Source: a virus
Strand: one strand, 5' to 3'
DNA: 45,849 nt
Virus record (IMG/VR): IMGVR_UViG_3300022902_001407
Span: 1-45,849 of that record
Part shown: in pieces, positions 28,154 to 34,896 of the stretch
How positions within the stretch are numbered: the first letter of the stretch is position 1
Layout: each line of letters begins with the position of its first letter
The notes under the pieces: generated by a model
Seen by the model: only the letters and a program-made list of their open reading frames with translations
Told to the model about the DNA's origin: nothing
Databases searched by the model: none
Position numbers and translations under genes: made by a program

Positions 28154-28453
28154 ATGGACACCATAGTTCAGTTTGTTACAGGAAATTGGGAGGTGCTCTC
28201 CGGATCGGTTGGGACAGTTGCTGTCTTGGTTGGTGGTTCCCCTATTAGCGTGATATTCAAGTCACGACCAAAGACGTACGAGTTGTTTCATAGTCTCGCA
28301 CATTTGATTATGATCTTTACTCCAGAGAGGAAGACGGGGAGCGACAAAGCTCATCACAACACAATTACCGATGCTTCTAAGGGGATCTATGATGCCTCTA
28401 TGGGGAAGTTTAACTCGAATTATCCGGAGACTGACGATGAAGTTCAAGTCTAA
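28154..28453 (+). CDS. Small hypothetical protein, possible holin-like
   Basis: A 99-residue protein beginning four bases after the XhlA-like gene. Hydrophobic stretches at about 13-36 and 46-56 could dip into or cross the membrane; the C-terminal 40 residues are polar. Holins are commonly found at this spot, but the hydrophobic segments are short, so the role is open. Its 3' end overlaps the DUF1353 gene by 17 bases. Confidence 0.5.
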   Translation: MDTIVQFVTGNWEVLSGSVGTVAVLVGGSPISVIFKSRPKTYELFHSLAHLIMIFTPERKTGSDKAHHNTITDASKGIYDASMGKFNSNYPETDDEVQV

Positions 28454-28829
28454 CTGCAAATATATAGTTGAAATTGTCGATGATGCGAAGGCACAGATTC
28501 TACATGAACCCTATAAATTTGAACTTTACGGAGTAGATAATATTATTCCTAAAGGGTTCAAGTTCGACGGAGCTTCAATACCTGGATGGCTACATAGTAT
28601 CTTCCCGAAAAGGGGCAAGCATTCAATTGCTGCTCTTTTACATGACTACGCTTATGCTACACATACCATGAACGGAGAACCTTGTTCAAAGAGCTTCGCA
28701 GATCAAGTGTTCTTTGACGTTATGGAGGCTTGCGGTGTTCGGTGGCGGAAGAGTCCTATGGTTTGGGCTGTGCGCTGGTTCGGTAAATCGTCATGGCGCA
28801 AGGACAACAAAGACGAAAAGAATGCTTGA
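28437..28829 (+). CDS. DUF1353 family protein
   Basis: A 130-residue protein with the DUF1353 signature: FKFDGASIPGWLHSIFP (about 41-57), then AALLHDYAYATH (about 64-75), followed by a helical end with FFDVMEACG. The family is common in phage late regions next to lysis genes; its biochemical role is not established. The ATG at 28437 follows a CGGAG site and gives the normal family length. It converges on the HNH gene of the opposite strand, 10 bp away. Confidence 0.75.
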   Translation: MKFKSNCKYIVEIVDDAKAQILHEPYKFELYGVDNIIPKGFKFDGASIPGWLHSIFPKRGKHSIAALLHDYAYATHTMNGEPCSKSFADQVFFDVMEACGVRWRKSPMVWAVRWFGKSSWRKDNKDEKNA

Positions 28830-28839
28830 CAATCGCTGA

Positions 28840-29334
28840 TTAATCTACATTATTTAATCGGGCAAATTCACCGAAGTGTCCTATAGCATACTCATTGTAA
28901 GCACGGGCTGCGTCTTTCTCGTTAACAAAGCGACCAAGATAGACATTGAGTGATGAAGCAACCCACTTGTGGCGAGCCTTATCCCAGTAGACCCCTTTAT
29001 ATACTGATGATGTTGATTTTCCCCTATAAAGCTTGCTTTTTTTGCGATTTCTTGTGTTCTGTGATTGCGTGGCAATTCTCAGGTTGTCTCTTCGATTGTC
29101 GAGTCCATCCCCATTGATATGATCAATCCCAACGTGGTTGTTGGTTAATCCAAGTATAACTCTATGAAGAAGGATGGTCTTAAAATCAACAACTCTTTTA
29201 GCATACACTGTGCAGTTGCTTATGAACGCAGTCCATCTGAATTGATTAAGCCATTCATAGTCAGCGTCATCAACTAATGCAACGTACATCCCTTTGTGTT
29301 TTGTCCCATTTTGGGAGAGTTTAATCTCTTTCAT
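28840..29334 (-). CDS. HNH homing endonuclease with AP2-type DNA-binding domain
   Basis: A 164-residue protein on the minus strand, the only minus-strand gene found. It begins KEIKLSQNG and contains the HNH core with HRVILGLTNNHVGIDHINGDG (about 57-76) and NRRDNLRIATQSQN, then an AP2-like domain (GVYWDKARHKWVAS, then AARAYNEYAIGHFGEFARLN). The family cuts DNA and spreads selfishly. It is a close paralogue in layout of the genes at 32346 and 43509. It has its own promoter and a leader with interleaved repeats that covers its ribosome binding site. Confidence 0.9.
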   Translation of the reverse strand: MKEIKLSQNGTKHKGMYVALVDDADYEWLNQFRWTAFISNCTVYAKRVVDFKTILLHRVILGLTNNHVGIDHINGDGLDNRRDNLRIATQSQNTRNRKKSKLYRGKSTSSVYKGVYWDKARHKWVASSLNVYLGRFVNEKDAARAYNEYAIGHFGEFARLNNVD

Positions 29335-29341
29335 TGGAATT

Positions 29342-29401
29342 CCTTTAGTTAGTGTTGAGAAGGCAGACGACCACTAAAGGAAAGTCTCTGCCAAGCTCAA
29401 C
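29342..29401 (-). promoter_or_regulatory. Interleaved-stem (pseudoknot-type) leader of the minus-strand HNH gene
   Basis: Read on the minus strand, GTTGAG (29401-29396) and GGCAGA (29392-29387) pair with TCTGCC (29367-29362) and CTCAAC (29359-29354), forming a 12-bp helix with a small internal loop. CCTTTAGT in its loop (29380-29373) is complementary to ACTAAAGG (29349-29342) downstream of it. The order is therefore A-C-A'-C', a pseudoknot. C' includes the AAAGG ribosome binding site, so the fold would hide it. A further small hairpin, ATCGG/CCGAT, lies nearer the promoter. Confidence 0.65.
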
Positions 29402-29436
29402 GGTTGTTTTAGATCGGTGATCAATTCCGATACTGC

Positions 29437-29465
29437 AATATACTAAAAGTTCTAACCAAAAGCAA
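29437..29465 (-). promoter_or_regulatory. Sigma70-like promoter for the minus-strand HNH gene
   Basis: On the minus strand: -35 TTGCTT (29465-29460), a 17-bp spacer, -10 TATATT (29442-29437). It stands back to back with the plus-strand promoter at 29471-29499, the two -35 boxes being five bases apart. Confidence 0.65.
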
Positions 29466-29470
29466 CTAAT

Positions 29471-29499
29471 TTGCATTTCCCCTATTTGTTTTGTATATT
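29471..29499 (+). promoter_or_regulatory. Sigma70-like promoter for the gene at 29576
   Basis: -35 TTGCAT (29471-29476), a 17-bp spacer, -10 TATATT (29494-29499). The predicted start at about 29506 coincides with the first base of helix A of the leader. Confidence 0.7.
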
Positions 29500-29505
29500 C
29501 AATTA

Positions 29506-29558
29506 ACGGTTAACATAATTTTGTAGGACACCTCGTGTTTAACCGTGCGGGGTGTTCT
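29506..29558 (+). promoter_or_regulatory. Compact pseudoknot-type leader
   Basis: A1 ACGGTTAA (29506-29513) pairs with A2 TTAACCGT (29539-29546), 8 bp. B1 AGGACACCTC (29525-29534) pairs with B2 GGGGTGTTCT (29549-29558), 10 bp with two G-U pairs. The order is A1-B1-A2-B2 with only two bases between A2 and B2. CAGTTTTGGAGG follows, so B plus the T-run could also act as a weak terminator. A1 begins at the predicted transcript start. Confidence 0.65.
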
Positions 29559-29575
29559 CAGTTTTGGAGGGAAAA

Positions 29576-30076
29576 ATGCACAGTATTTTTGAGAAAGATC
29601 CTGAAATTGGTCAAGCCATAAGGCTTCAAGGTGAATTTAATGGGGCAAAAATGGTTGTCGATGGGCACTTTGATCTGATCACAGGTGATGATAATCCAGA
29701 TGTTTATGGGATATTTTGTGATGGCAAACATGACAACCCCCTGCATACTCACTTACGGGTCAATTACAATGTCTTCACACATTGGGAACCGACTGTCGAC
29801 AACCCCGACGGCACGACCGACGCGGAAGTTGGAATCATTACGGTTAATGGAGATTGTGATCGAGAAGCTCTTGAATTCAATTACTCGTTAACGAATGTCA
29901 CTCCCGGCGATAATCAAATTCACAACATTGCCCTTGTCAGGGAGAAAGCGAAGGAATTAGGTAAGTTGATAATTCAGGGGTGTCCAAATGGACGTTGTAA
30001 GTCAACTGCGAAGACTAACCTTGAAGAAGTTGTCATGTGGGCTGTGAAAGGGATTGTGTTGGACTGGAAGGAATAA
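29576..30076 (+). CDS. Hypothetical protein with its own promoter and structured leader
   Basis: A 166-residue acidic protein that I do not recognise. The ATG at 29576 follows GGAGG. It contains His/Asp-rich segments (DGHFDLITGDDNPDVYG; DGKHDNPLHTHLRVNYNVF) that could bind metal, and a C-terminal helical part with a Cys pair (IQGCPNGRCKST). Single-gene unit: promoter and structured leader before, strong terminator after. The presence of the leader suggests controlled expression. Confidence 0.7.
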   Translation: MHSIFEKDPEIGQAIRLQGEFNGAKMVVDGHFDLITGDDNPDVYGIFCDGKHDNPLHTHLRVNYNVFTHWEPTVDNPDGTTDAEVGIITVNGDCDREALEFNYSLTNVTPGDNQIHNIALVREKAKELGKLIIQGCPNGRCKSTAKTNLEEVVMWAVKGIVLDWKE

Positions 30077-30134
30077 AAGATTAACTGTTAATTGTTCTAT
30101 CCTTATCAATTAACCTGTGGGGATTTCCCTGCTT

Positions 30135-30168
30135 AAAGAGCCAGTCTTCGGAATGGCTCTTTGTTTTT
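30135..30168 (+). terminator. Rho-independent terminator
   Basis: Perfect 9-bp stem AAAGAGCCA (30135-30143) / TGGCTCTTT (30154-30162) with a loop containing TTCG, followed by GTTTTTG. Just upstream, GTTAATTG (30087-30094) and CAATTAAC (30107-30114) form another hairpin, with ATCC inside its loop and GGGAT downstream, a weak echo of the interleaved leaders. Confidence 0.85.
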
Positions 30169-30178
30169 GTTGACTAAC

Positions 30179-30207
30179 TTGACTTTTGCCGATATTTTTC
30201 GTAATAT
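30179..30207 (+). promoter_or_regulatory. Sigma70-like promoter for the phosphoesterase gene
   Basis: -35 TTGACT (30179-30184), a 17-bp spacer, -10 TAATAT (30202-30207), placed directly behind the terminator. The leader to the ATG at 30241 is short and has no interleaved repeats; an AAAAAAGGAGAG site precedes the start. Confidence 0.75.
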
Positions 30208-30240
30208 AGGATATCGTCATTAAAAAAGGAGAGTTTTGAA

Positions 30241-31101
30241 ATGGCAGATAATAGTGCATTTGCGAAGTTTGTGTTCCGTCACCACCTAAAGAACAATGTT
30301 TCTTTCCCTATATTTTTTATGGGTGATTTCCACCTTGACGCACGGAAGACTGATGTCGGATTTATTGAGAGGGAGTTAGAGAAGGCGAGAGAACTTGATG
30401 CCCGAATCATCCTGTTGGGGGATATATTTGATGGGATATGGTGCGGAGATCCTCGTTACATGCCAGCAGTTTCTATCCAGAGACTTGAAGGACGAAACCA
30501 ATTAATTAGAGAAACAGTTCAGTACGGGAAAGAGTTTCTTAAACCGTATGCTGATTTGATTGATATTATTGCAATTGGTAATCACGAAGAAACCGTCCTG
30601 AAGCACCACCATTATAATCTCATTCAAGAACTTTGCCGTGAACTGACAACCGATGATCATGTTGTTAATTATGGGAAACGTTCTGGTAATGCGTTTTATC
30701 GGTTTGAATATCCCAACGGGGGGGCGGTTCAAACTGTTAAGATACATTATACTCATGGGTCTGGTGGTTCTGCTCCTGTGACTGACGGACTCATCAAGAT
30801 GAAGCACAAGAAGATCCACTTGGAAGGATTTGATATTCATGTGTCAGGTCATACCCATACTCAGGCTTATGCTCCGAAGGTTGCATTTTATCCATCAGAC
30901 AACGACGCAGAGATGAAGGAACGACATGCTAACCTTATCTGCGTTGGCTCTTATGGGGATCTTATTGAAGACGGTTGGGAATCAACAAAGGAATTTGCCC
31001 CACAGAGGAAGGGTGGTTATTACGCGGATGTTCAATTGGTTGGGAAGTACAGGGATAAAAGTATTGAAATTCGACATATTACAAACAGGGTACGACGATG
31101 A
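30241..31101 (+). CDS. Calcineurin-like metallophosphoesterase
   Basis: A 286-residue hydrolase of the metallophosphoesterase superfamily, acting on phosphate esters with two metal ions. All signature motifs are present: GDFHLD (28-33), GDIFDG (60-65), GNHE (113-116), His171-172 region YTHGSGG, and GHTHT (203-207). It is full length for the family. The substrate cannot be deduced; phage members can act on nucleic acid ends or nucleotides. It is transcribed from its own promoter and overlaps the DUF5675 gene by 4 bases. Confidence 0.9.
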   Translation: MADNSAFAKFVFRHHLKNNVSFPIFFMGDFHLDARKTDVGFIERELEKARELDARIILLGDIFDGIWCGDPRYMPAVSIQRLEGRNQLIRETVQYGKEFLKPYADLIDIIAIGNHEETVLKHHHYNLIQELCRELTTDDHVVNYGKRSGNAFYRFEYPNGGAVQTVKIHYTHGSGGSAPVTDGLIKMKHKKIHLEGFDIHVSGHTHTQAYAPKVAFYPSDNDAEMKERHANLICVGSYGDLIEDGWESTKEFAPQRKGGYYADVQLVGKYRDKSIEIRHITNRVRR

Positions 31102-31487
31102 GACAAGTAACCCTAACCCGTGACGAGTTCACCGAAGACAGCACACTTGGACTGTTAGAGTGTGATACCGGAGAAGTATTCCACACGTTGGAACTTCCGT
31201 GGAGAGGTAATGAACCTTTCAAGAGTTGTATCCCGATTGGTAACTATCTGTGTAAGTTTCTCCCAAAGGCGGTTAAGCGAAAGAATGTGTGGCATATAAA
31301 GGGAGTCTTTGAACGGGACTCGGTTCTGATCCATGTTGGTAACTTTCCCCGCAACACAAAAGGATGTGCGCTCATTGGGTTGACTCGTGGGGATGATGCC
31401 GTGTATTCGAGTAAGATCGCATTGGGTGCGTTCAATAATGTCATGGGTCGTGAAGACTTCATTCTGAAGATACAAAATAAGGCGTAA
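31098..31487 (+). CDS. DUF5675 family protein
   Basis: A 129-residue protein with the DUF5675 plan: STLGLLECDTGEVFHTLELPW, CIPIGNYLCKF, then a VLIHVGNFPRNTKGCALIG motif. The family is frequent in phages, often near lysis genes, with conserved His and Cys suggesting an enzymatic role that is not settled. It overlaps the phosphoesterase gene (ATGA) and is the last gene before an 850-bp gene-free stretch. Confidence 0.8.
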   Translation: MRQVTLTRDEFTEDSTLGLLECDTGEVFHTLELPWRGNEPFKSCIPIGNYLCKFLPKAVKRKNVWHIKGVFERDSVLIHVGNFPRNTKGCALIGLTRGDDAVYSSKIALGAFNNVMGREDFILKIQNKA

Positions 31488-31511
31488 AATAGACGCAGTA
31501 CCGTGCCTGTT

Positions 31512-31540
31512 TTGAACTCTAACGGGAAAGATGGCATAAT
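31512..31540 (+). promoter_or_regulatory. Candidate promoter of the structured RNA region
   Basis: -35 TTGAAC (31512-31517), a 17-bp spacer, -10 CATAAT (31535-31540). It matches the spacing of the other promoters in this part of the genome and would start transcription near 31547, just before the run of hairpins. Confidence 0.45.
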
Positions 31541-31546
31541 GTGTGG

Positions 31547-31945
31547 GTAGATAACAAAAGTCTTCGCTACGGGCTTTATTTGAACTATTAGGAAATCCTT
31601 AACAGTTCACTTTTACTGAAACATCGGGCTGTGTATCAGAAATACTGAAGCATGAGTTGTCAAGTTTTCTTTGACAACTGGACTAAAAAGGAATTTTAAC
31701 AAGTTGCCGTCCGGCTTAACCCCGTGATTGCCGAGTGTTGCTATTGGCACGCTTCACGACCCGATCACCCCGGACGGAACAATCGGTCTTGAGACTGATT
31801 AGCCCCTGTGTCGTGATAGCCAAATGATCGGCACAGGGACGAAAATCTATCGCGTTGACTGCATCCGCTTAATTGCAGTGATACTCCCATGACCCTCGGT
31901 TCTCCTTTGCCGAGGGTCTCTCCTTTGAGATCACAATCTGTGATG
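31547..31945 (+). ncRNA. Candidate large structured noncoding RNA (about 400 nt)
   Basis: No plausible gene lies here. Consecutive inverted repeats fill the stretch: TGAACT/AGTTCA (31581-31609); AGTTGTCAA/TTGACAACT (31655-31679); an 11-bp long-range stem GTT-CCGTCCGG/CCGGACGG-AAC (31703-31780) enclosing CGTGA/TCACG and TGCC/GGCA; AATCGGTC/GACTGATT (31781-31800); CCCTGTGTCG/CGGCACAGGG (31804-31838); ACTGCA/TGCAGT (31858-31879); GACCCTCGG/CCGAGGGTC (31891-31918); ATCACA/TGTGAT (31930-31944). The GC-rich stems contrast with the AT-rich DNA that follows. I see no tmRNA, RNase P or group I intron core. It could be an ornate phage RNA or several small ones. Confidence 0.5.
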
Positions 31946-32219
31946 TCAAGTTTCCACTTTAACATTAAACTTGCATATAACATTGCCTACGTTATTGTGC
32001 GATTATGTGGTTAGTGTAGTGTTTCTTATAAGTATACCACTTGTTGATAAATGGAATACACTTGCATATTGTGTTACATAATGTCGTCTTTTGTGAGCGA
32101 TTGTATGCAAAAGGTTTTGACTGTACTTCCTGCAATCAAAATGAATAATGTGCAATGTCACTCTCAGATAACGATTCTACACGTTTCGTAATCTTTTCTC
32201 ACCCCTCCGCATGTTTCGC
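31946..32219 (+). other. AT-rich gene-free stretch with TTGCATA repeats
   Basis: No ORF with a ribosome binding site is seen. ACTTGCATAT occurs twice (31969-31978 and 32060-32069), its inverted core TATGCAA once (32104-32110), and CTTGCATTT once more at the edge (from 32219), where it forms the -35 of the next promoter. The stretch lies beside the structured RNA region and could be a protein-binding region or part of an origin; this is speculation from composition and repeats. Confidence 0.35.
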
Positions 32220-32248
32220 TTGCATTTGGGGAATAAATGTGTTATGTT
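32220..32248 (+). promoter_or_regulatory. Sigma70-like promoter for the HNH gene at 32346
   Basis: -35 TTGCAT (32220-32225), a 17-bp spacer, -10 TATGTT (32243-32248). The transcript would begin at about 32255-32257, where helix A of the leader starts. Confidence 0.6.
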
Positions 32249-32256
32249 TGGGTATG

Positions 32257-32327
32257 ATCCGGCAAGGTCAACACTAAAACTTTTTGCATGTCCTACGTCC
32301 TGATCTTGCCGGATAGACGTAGGACAT
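32257..32327 (+). promoter_or_regulatory. Pseudoknot-type leader of the HNH gene at 32346
   Basis: A1 ATCCGGCAAGGTC (32257-32269) pairs with A2 GATCTTGCCGGAT (32302-32314), 13 bp with one G-U. B1 ATGTCCTACGTC (32288-32299) pairs with B2 GACGTAGGACAT (32316-32327), 12 bp perfect. A2 lies in the loop of B, and B1 in the loop of A. A single base separates A2 and B2. TTTAGTTTTGGAGG follows, so B looks like an intrinsic terminator that runs into the ribosome binding site. This is the clearest example of the leader type in the window. Confidence 0.75.
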
Positions 32328-32345
32328 TTTAGTTTTGGAGGTATG

Positions 32346-32816
32346 ATGAAAGAGATTAGAATTGGTCGATATGGGGCTGTTGCTCTCGTTGATGACGATG
32401 ACTTTGAAATATTAAACCAGTATAAATGGTCACGTGATAAGGATCTCAATACAAGTTATGGATATAGATCAGATAAAGGCAAATGGCTTTTTATGCACCG
32501 TGTTATTCTCGGGTTGACTGATCCCAAAATCCATGTCGATCATATTAATGGGGATGGGTTAGATAACAGACGATGCAATCTCAGAACAGCGAACCACTCC
32601 CAGAATCAGATGAATGCAAGGAAGCGCAAAAACTGCACCTCGATATACAAGGGTGTTTCTTATGACAAGGGTAAAGGGAAGTGGATGGCGTGTGCTGGGC
32701 TAAATGGGAAGGTGCTTAAGCTCGGCTTATATACAGACGAGAAAGAGGCTGCCCGAGTCTATAATGATTTCGCTAAAAAGCACTACAAAGAGTTCGCCAG
32801 ATTAAATGATGTATAG
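32346..32816 (+). CDS. HNH homing endonuclease with AP2-type DNA-binding domain
   Basis: A 156-residue nuclease. The second ATG of the ATGATG pair (32346) is chosen because it has better spacing to GGAGG and gives the KEIRIG start shared with its paralogues. The HNH core is HRVILGLTDPKIHVDHINGDG with NRRCNLRTANHSQN; an AP2-like domain follows (GVSYDKGKGKWMACAG, AARVYNDFAKKHYKEFARLN). It is expressed from its own promoter through a structured leader. Such genes are mobile and cut a site in related genomes that lack them. Confidence 0.9.
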   Translation: MKEIRIGRYGAVALVDDDDFEILNQYKWSRDKDLNTSYGYRSDKGKWLFMHRVILGLTDPKIHVDHINGDGLDNRRCNLRTANHSQNQMNARKRKNCTSIYKGVSYDKGKGKWMACAGLNGKVLKLGLYTDEKEAARVYNDFAKKHYKEFARLNDV

Positions 32817-32852
32817 AACTCCGATAAACAAAGACTAACAAGCAGGTGGGGT

Positions 32853-33032
32853 ATGCAGGCTAACCAAATAATTAAGGGTGAGAAGGTCAGTGTCGAATGG
32901 CTCATGGAAGAGATAGAGAAAATGAGTTTCATAGAGACAAATTACGCCAACAGAATCGTGCTCGTTGAAGATATAAAAACAGCTGTTCAAAAACATGTCG
33001 CAAAGGCTGATGAATGGAATTCAACAAAATAA
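32853..33032 (+). CDS. Small hypothetical protein
   Basis: A 59-residue protein starting at the ATG at 32853 behind AGGTGGGG. It has an amphipathic helical character (SVEWLMEEIEKMSF, VEDIKTAVQKHVAKADEW). Its 3' end overlaps the start of the truncated methyltransferase fragment, as would be expected for an old operon in which this gene was coupled to that methyltransferase. Confidence 0.6.
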   Translation: MQANQIIKGEKVSVEWLMEEIEKMSFIETNYANRIVLVEDIKTAVQKHVAKADEWNSTK

Positions 33033-33136
33033 TTCAGGGCGAGTGTTCGGAAGTGATGTCAACCTTTCCAGACGAGTGTATTTCGCTTACAGTAACTTCA
33101 CTTGACAATCGTGTCTATTTTTACTATATTAAATAG
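33014..33136 (+). pseudogene. Truncated N-terminal fragment of a DNA methyltransferase
   Basis: An ORF of 40 codons whose first 29 residues match the start of a beta-class methyltransferase: NKIIQGECSEVMSTFPDE here against NKVIHGNCVDVMCNFPDN in the intact enzyme at 33676 (10 of 18 identical), continuing to LTVTS against IVLTS. The similarity ends exactly at the TSPPY catalytic motif, where the promoter of the next HNH gene begins (33102). The last 11 codons are promoter sequence read by chance. The fragment has lost both catalytic and cofactor motifs and must be inactive. Confidence 0.75.
33102..33130 (+). promoter_or_regulatory. Sigma70-like promoter for the HNH gene at 33152
   Basis: -35 TTGACA (33102-33107), a 17-bp spacer, -10 TATATT (33125-33130). 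The -35 abuts the broken methyltransferase reading frame. The leader is only about 15 nt and has no interleaved repeats, unlike the other HNH cassettes; CGGAG serves as ribosome binding site. Confidence 0.8.
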
Positions 33137-33151
33137 AAAACGGAGTTTTTC

Positions 33152-33682
33152 ATGCCAAAGAGAATTTGTCCCCCAGATAAGATTATTACTGACCTCTATG
33201 ATTCAGGAATGACGCCAGCTCAGATCGGGAAACATTTAGGTATTAAAAAAAATACCATTTGTGGTAGATTAAGGTTGTCTGGACATAAGCTTAGAACAAT
33301 TTCGGAAGCGATAAAGATTAATTATAAAAATGGGCAGAAACCTGTTAAATATTGGGAGGGGAAAAAACAGCCATTAGATATGGTGGAAAACCGTATAAAT
33401 AAAATTAGAGGTGAAAAACATTATCTGTGGAAAGGTGGAAAACATCGTCGAGGTTATAGGGGGAATATTGAGAAAAAGATTTGCGCTGACTGTGGTGGGA
33501 AATTAAATCTTGGGATACATCATAAGGATTTAGATCATTATAACAATGCACCTGAAAACCTTCAAGTTCTTTGCGTTTCTTGTCATATGTCACTCCATAA
33601 ACAAATGTATTGGGATGCGATTAAGGCAGGTGAAACCCCGCCCAAAAGTAACGGTATCGTTGGTTGGAGTAAAGATGATTGA
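33152..33682 (+). CDS. HNH endonuclease with N-terminal helix-turn-helix
   Basis: A 176-residue protein. Residues about 10-45 form a helix-turn-helix (IITDLYDSGMTPAQIGKHLG, then KKNTICGRLRLSG). The C-terminal HNH domain has zinc-type Cys pairs and the catalytic His: ICADCGGKLNLGIHHKDLDH and VLCVSCHMSLH (about 111-149). It is a different HNH family from the AP2-type paralogues. The stop overlaps the start of the intact methyltransferase by 7 bases, so both are probably translated from one mRNA driven by the promoter at 33102. Confidence 0.85.
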   Translation: MPKRICPPDKIITDLYDSGMTPAQIGKHLGIKKNTICGRLRLSGHKLRTISEAIKINYKNGQKPVKYWEGKKQPLDMVENRINKIRGEKHYLWKGGKHRRGYRGNIEKKICADCGGKLNLGIHHKDLDHYNNAPENLQVLCVSCHMSLHKQMYWDAIKAGETPPKSNGIVGWSKDD

Positions 33683-34454
33683 TCAATATGTGAATAAAGT
33701 CATACACGGTAATTGTGTGGATGTGATGTGCAATTTTCCAGACAATTCAATTCCAATTGTTTTAACTTCTCCGCCCTACGACTCACTCAGAGATTACAAA
33801 GGCTACAAGTTCGACTTCGAGGCTATTGCGAAACAGTTGTATCGGGTCACGAAGCAAGGTGGCGTTGTCGTGTGGGTTGTTGGGGATCAGACTGTCAAGG
33901 GCAGTGAAACAGGAACGAGCTTTCGACAGGCGTTGTACTTCAAGGAAATCGGGTTTAACCTTGAGACAATGATTTGGGAGAAACCTACATTTACAGCAAC
34001 AGGATCGCTAAGAGTACGCTACGCCTCTGTATTTGAATTTATGTTTGTTTTAACTAAAGGAAAAGTGAAAACATTTAATCCAATAATTGATAGGATATGT
34101 AAATCAGCAGGAGGTAAAAAGGTAGGCACAGTTAGAAAAACTGACGGAACGCTTAAACGTAAAAGTAGTGAGGGGAAGGTTCAGCGTGAATTAGGTCAAA
34201 GATTTAACATTTGGAAAATACCGACACAAACTCAAATTGGACACCCCGCACCCTTCCCCGAACAACTTGCAGCCGATCATATCCGCAGTTGGTCAAACGA
34301 AGGGGATATTGTTCTTGACCCAATGGCAGGAAGTGGTACAACGCTGAAAGCAGCAAGGAAACTTAGGCGGAAGTATATCGGGATAGAAATATCCGAAGAG
34401 TACGTGGCAATCTGCGAAGAGCGATTGTCGCAACAAGTGCTGGAATTTAACTAA
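33676..34454 (+). CDS. Beta-class DNA methyltransferase, SPPY type
   Basis: A 259-residue enzyme; the ATG at 33676 (MIDQYVNKVIHGN) is preferred, as the longer reading frame upstream lies inside the HNH gene. Catalytic motif IV is TSPPY (about residues 32-36) and the cofactor motif DPMAGSGTT (about 215-223) comes later, the beta-class order. SPPY is typical of N4-cytosine enzymes, though some N6-adenine ones carry it. It would methylate phage DNA, probably to evade restriction. It is coupled to the HNH gene and has a broken homologue upstream of that gene. Confidence 0.85.
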
Positions 34455-34530
34455 CAGGATCGCATCTTGAAAGTGACCGAGTAAACTTTAACTAACCGCC
34501 CTTTTCGGGGTCGGATAAAAAGGAGGAAGT

Positions 34531-34896
34531 ATGAAGGCTGAAGAAGTAGAACTCAAGGTAGGGGATTATCTGTATTGGACAGTACGTGCCTACGACGGAA
34601 TACATCGCTCGAAGATTACAAGGTTCACCAAGACTTTGATTGGGCTTGAAAATGGACACAGAGTTAATAAATCTACATTTAAGATAACAGGAATGTACGT
34701 ATTTGAGAATTGCATAGCGTATCCAGAAACAGAAGAAAACAAGACAGAGTGGCTTCGTAAAACTAATATAGATTCAATCGAATTGCTATGTGATAATATC
34801 CGCCTTGAGGATAAGAGTGGAATCTCTGTTGATATATTGCAGGACATCAACGCATTACTTAAATTAGCACTCACCAAACTGGGGTTAGAGCCATGA
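34531..34896 (+). CDS. Hypothetical protein
   Basis: A 121-residue protein behind an AAAGGAGG site. The N-terminal half is beta-rich (LKVGDYLYWTVRAYDGIHRSK), suggestive of a small barrel; the C-terminal half is helical (LEDKSGISVDILQDINALLK). No known family recognised. The 76-bp gap before it contains a short GC-rich hairpin near 34488-34507 with no clear T-run. First gene of a tightly coupled cluster leading to the second methyltransferase. Confidence 0.65.
   Translation: MKAEEVELKVGDYLYWTVRAYDGIHRSKITRFTKTLIGLENGHRVNKSTFKITGMYVFENCIAYPETEENKTEWLRKTNIDSIELLCDNIRLEDKSGISVDILQDINALLKLALTKLGLEP

Noticed and set aside
31547-31945. tmRNA, RNase P RNA or tRNA cluster
   Set aside because: No TTCGA-type T arm, no tag reading frame and none of the RNase P core sequences are visible.
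31765-31983. A 72-codon minus-strand frame in the gene-free stretch
   Set aside because: It has no ribosome binding site, its composition is that of hairpin arms read through, and it lies over the structured RNA candidate.
34455-34530. Another interleaved leader before the gene at 34531
   Set aside because: Only short GC-rich complementarity (near 34488-34507) is present, with no promoter and no second long stem.
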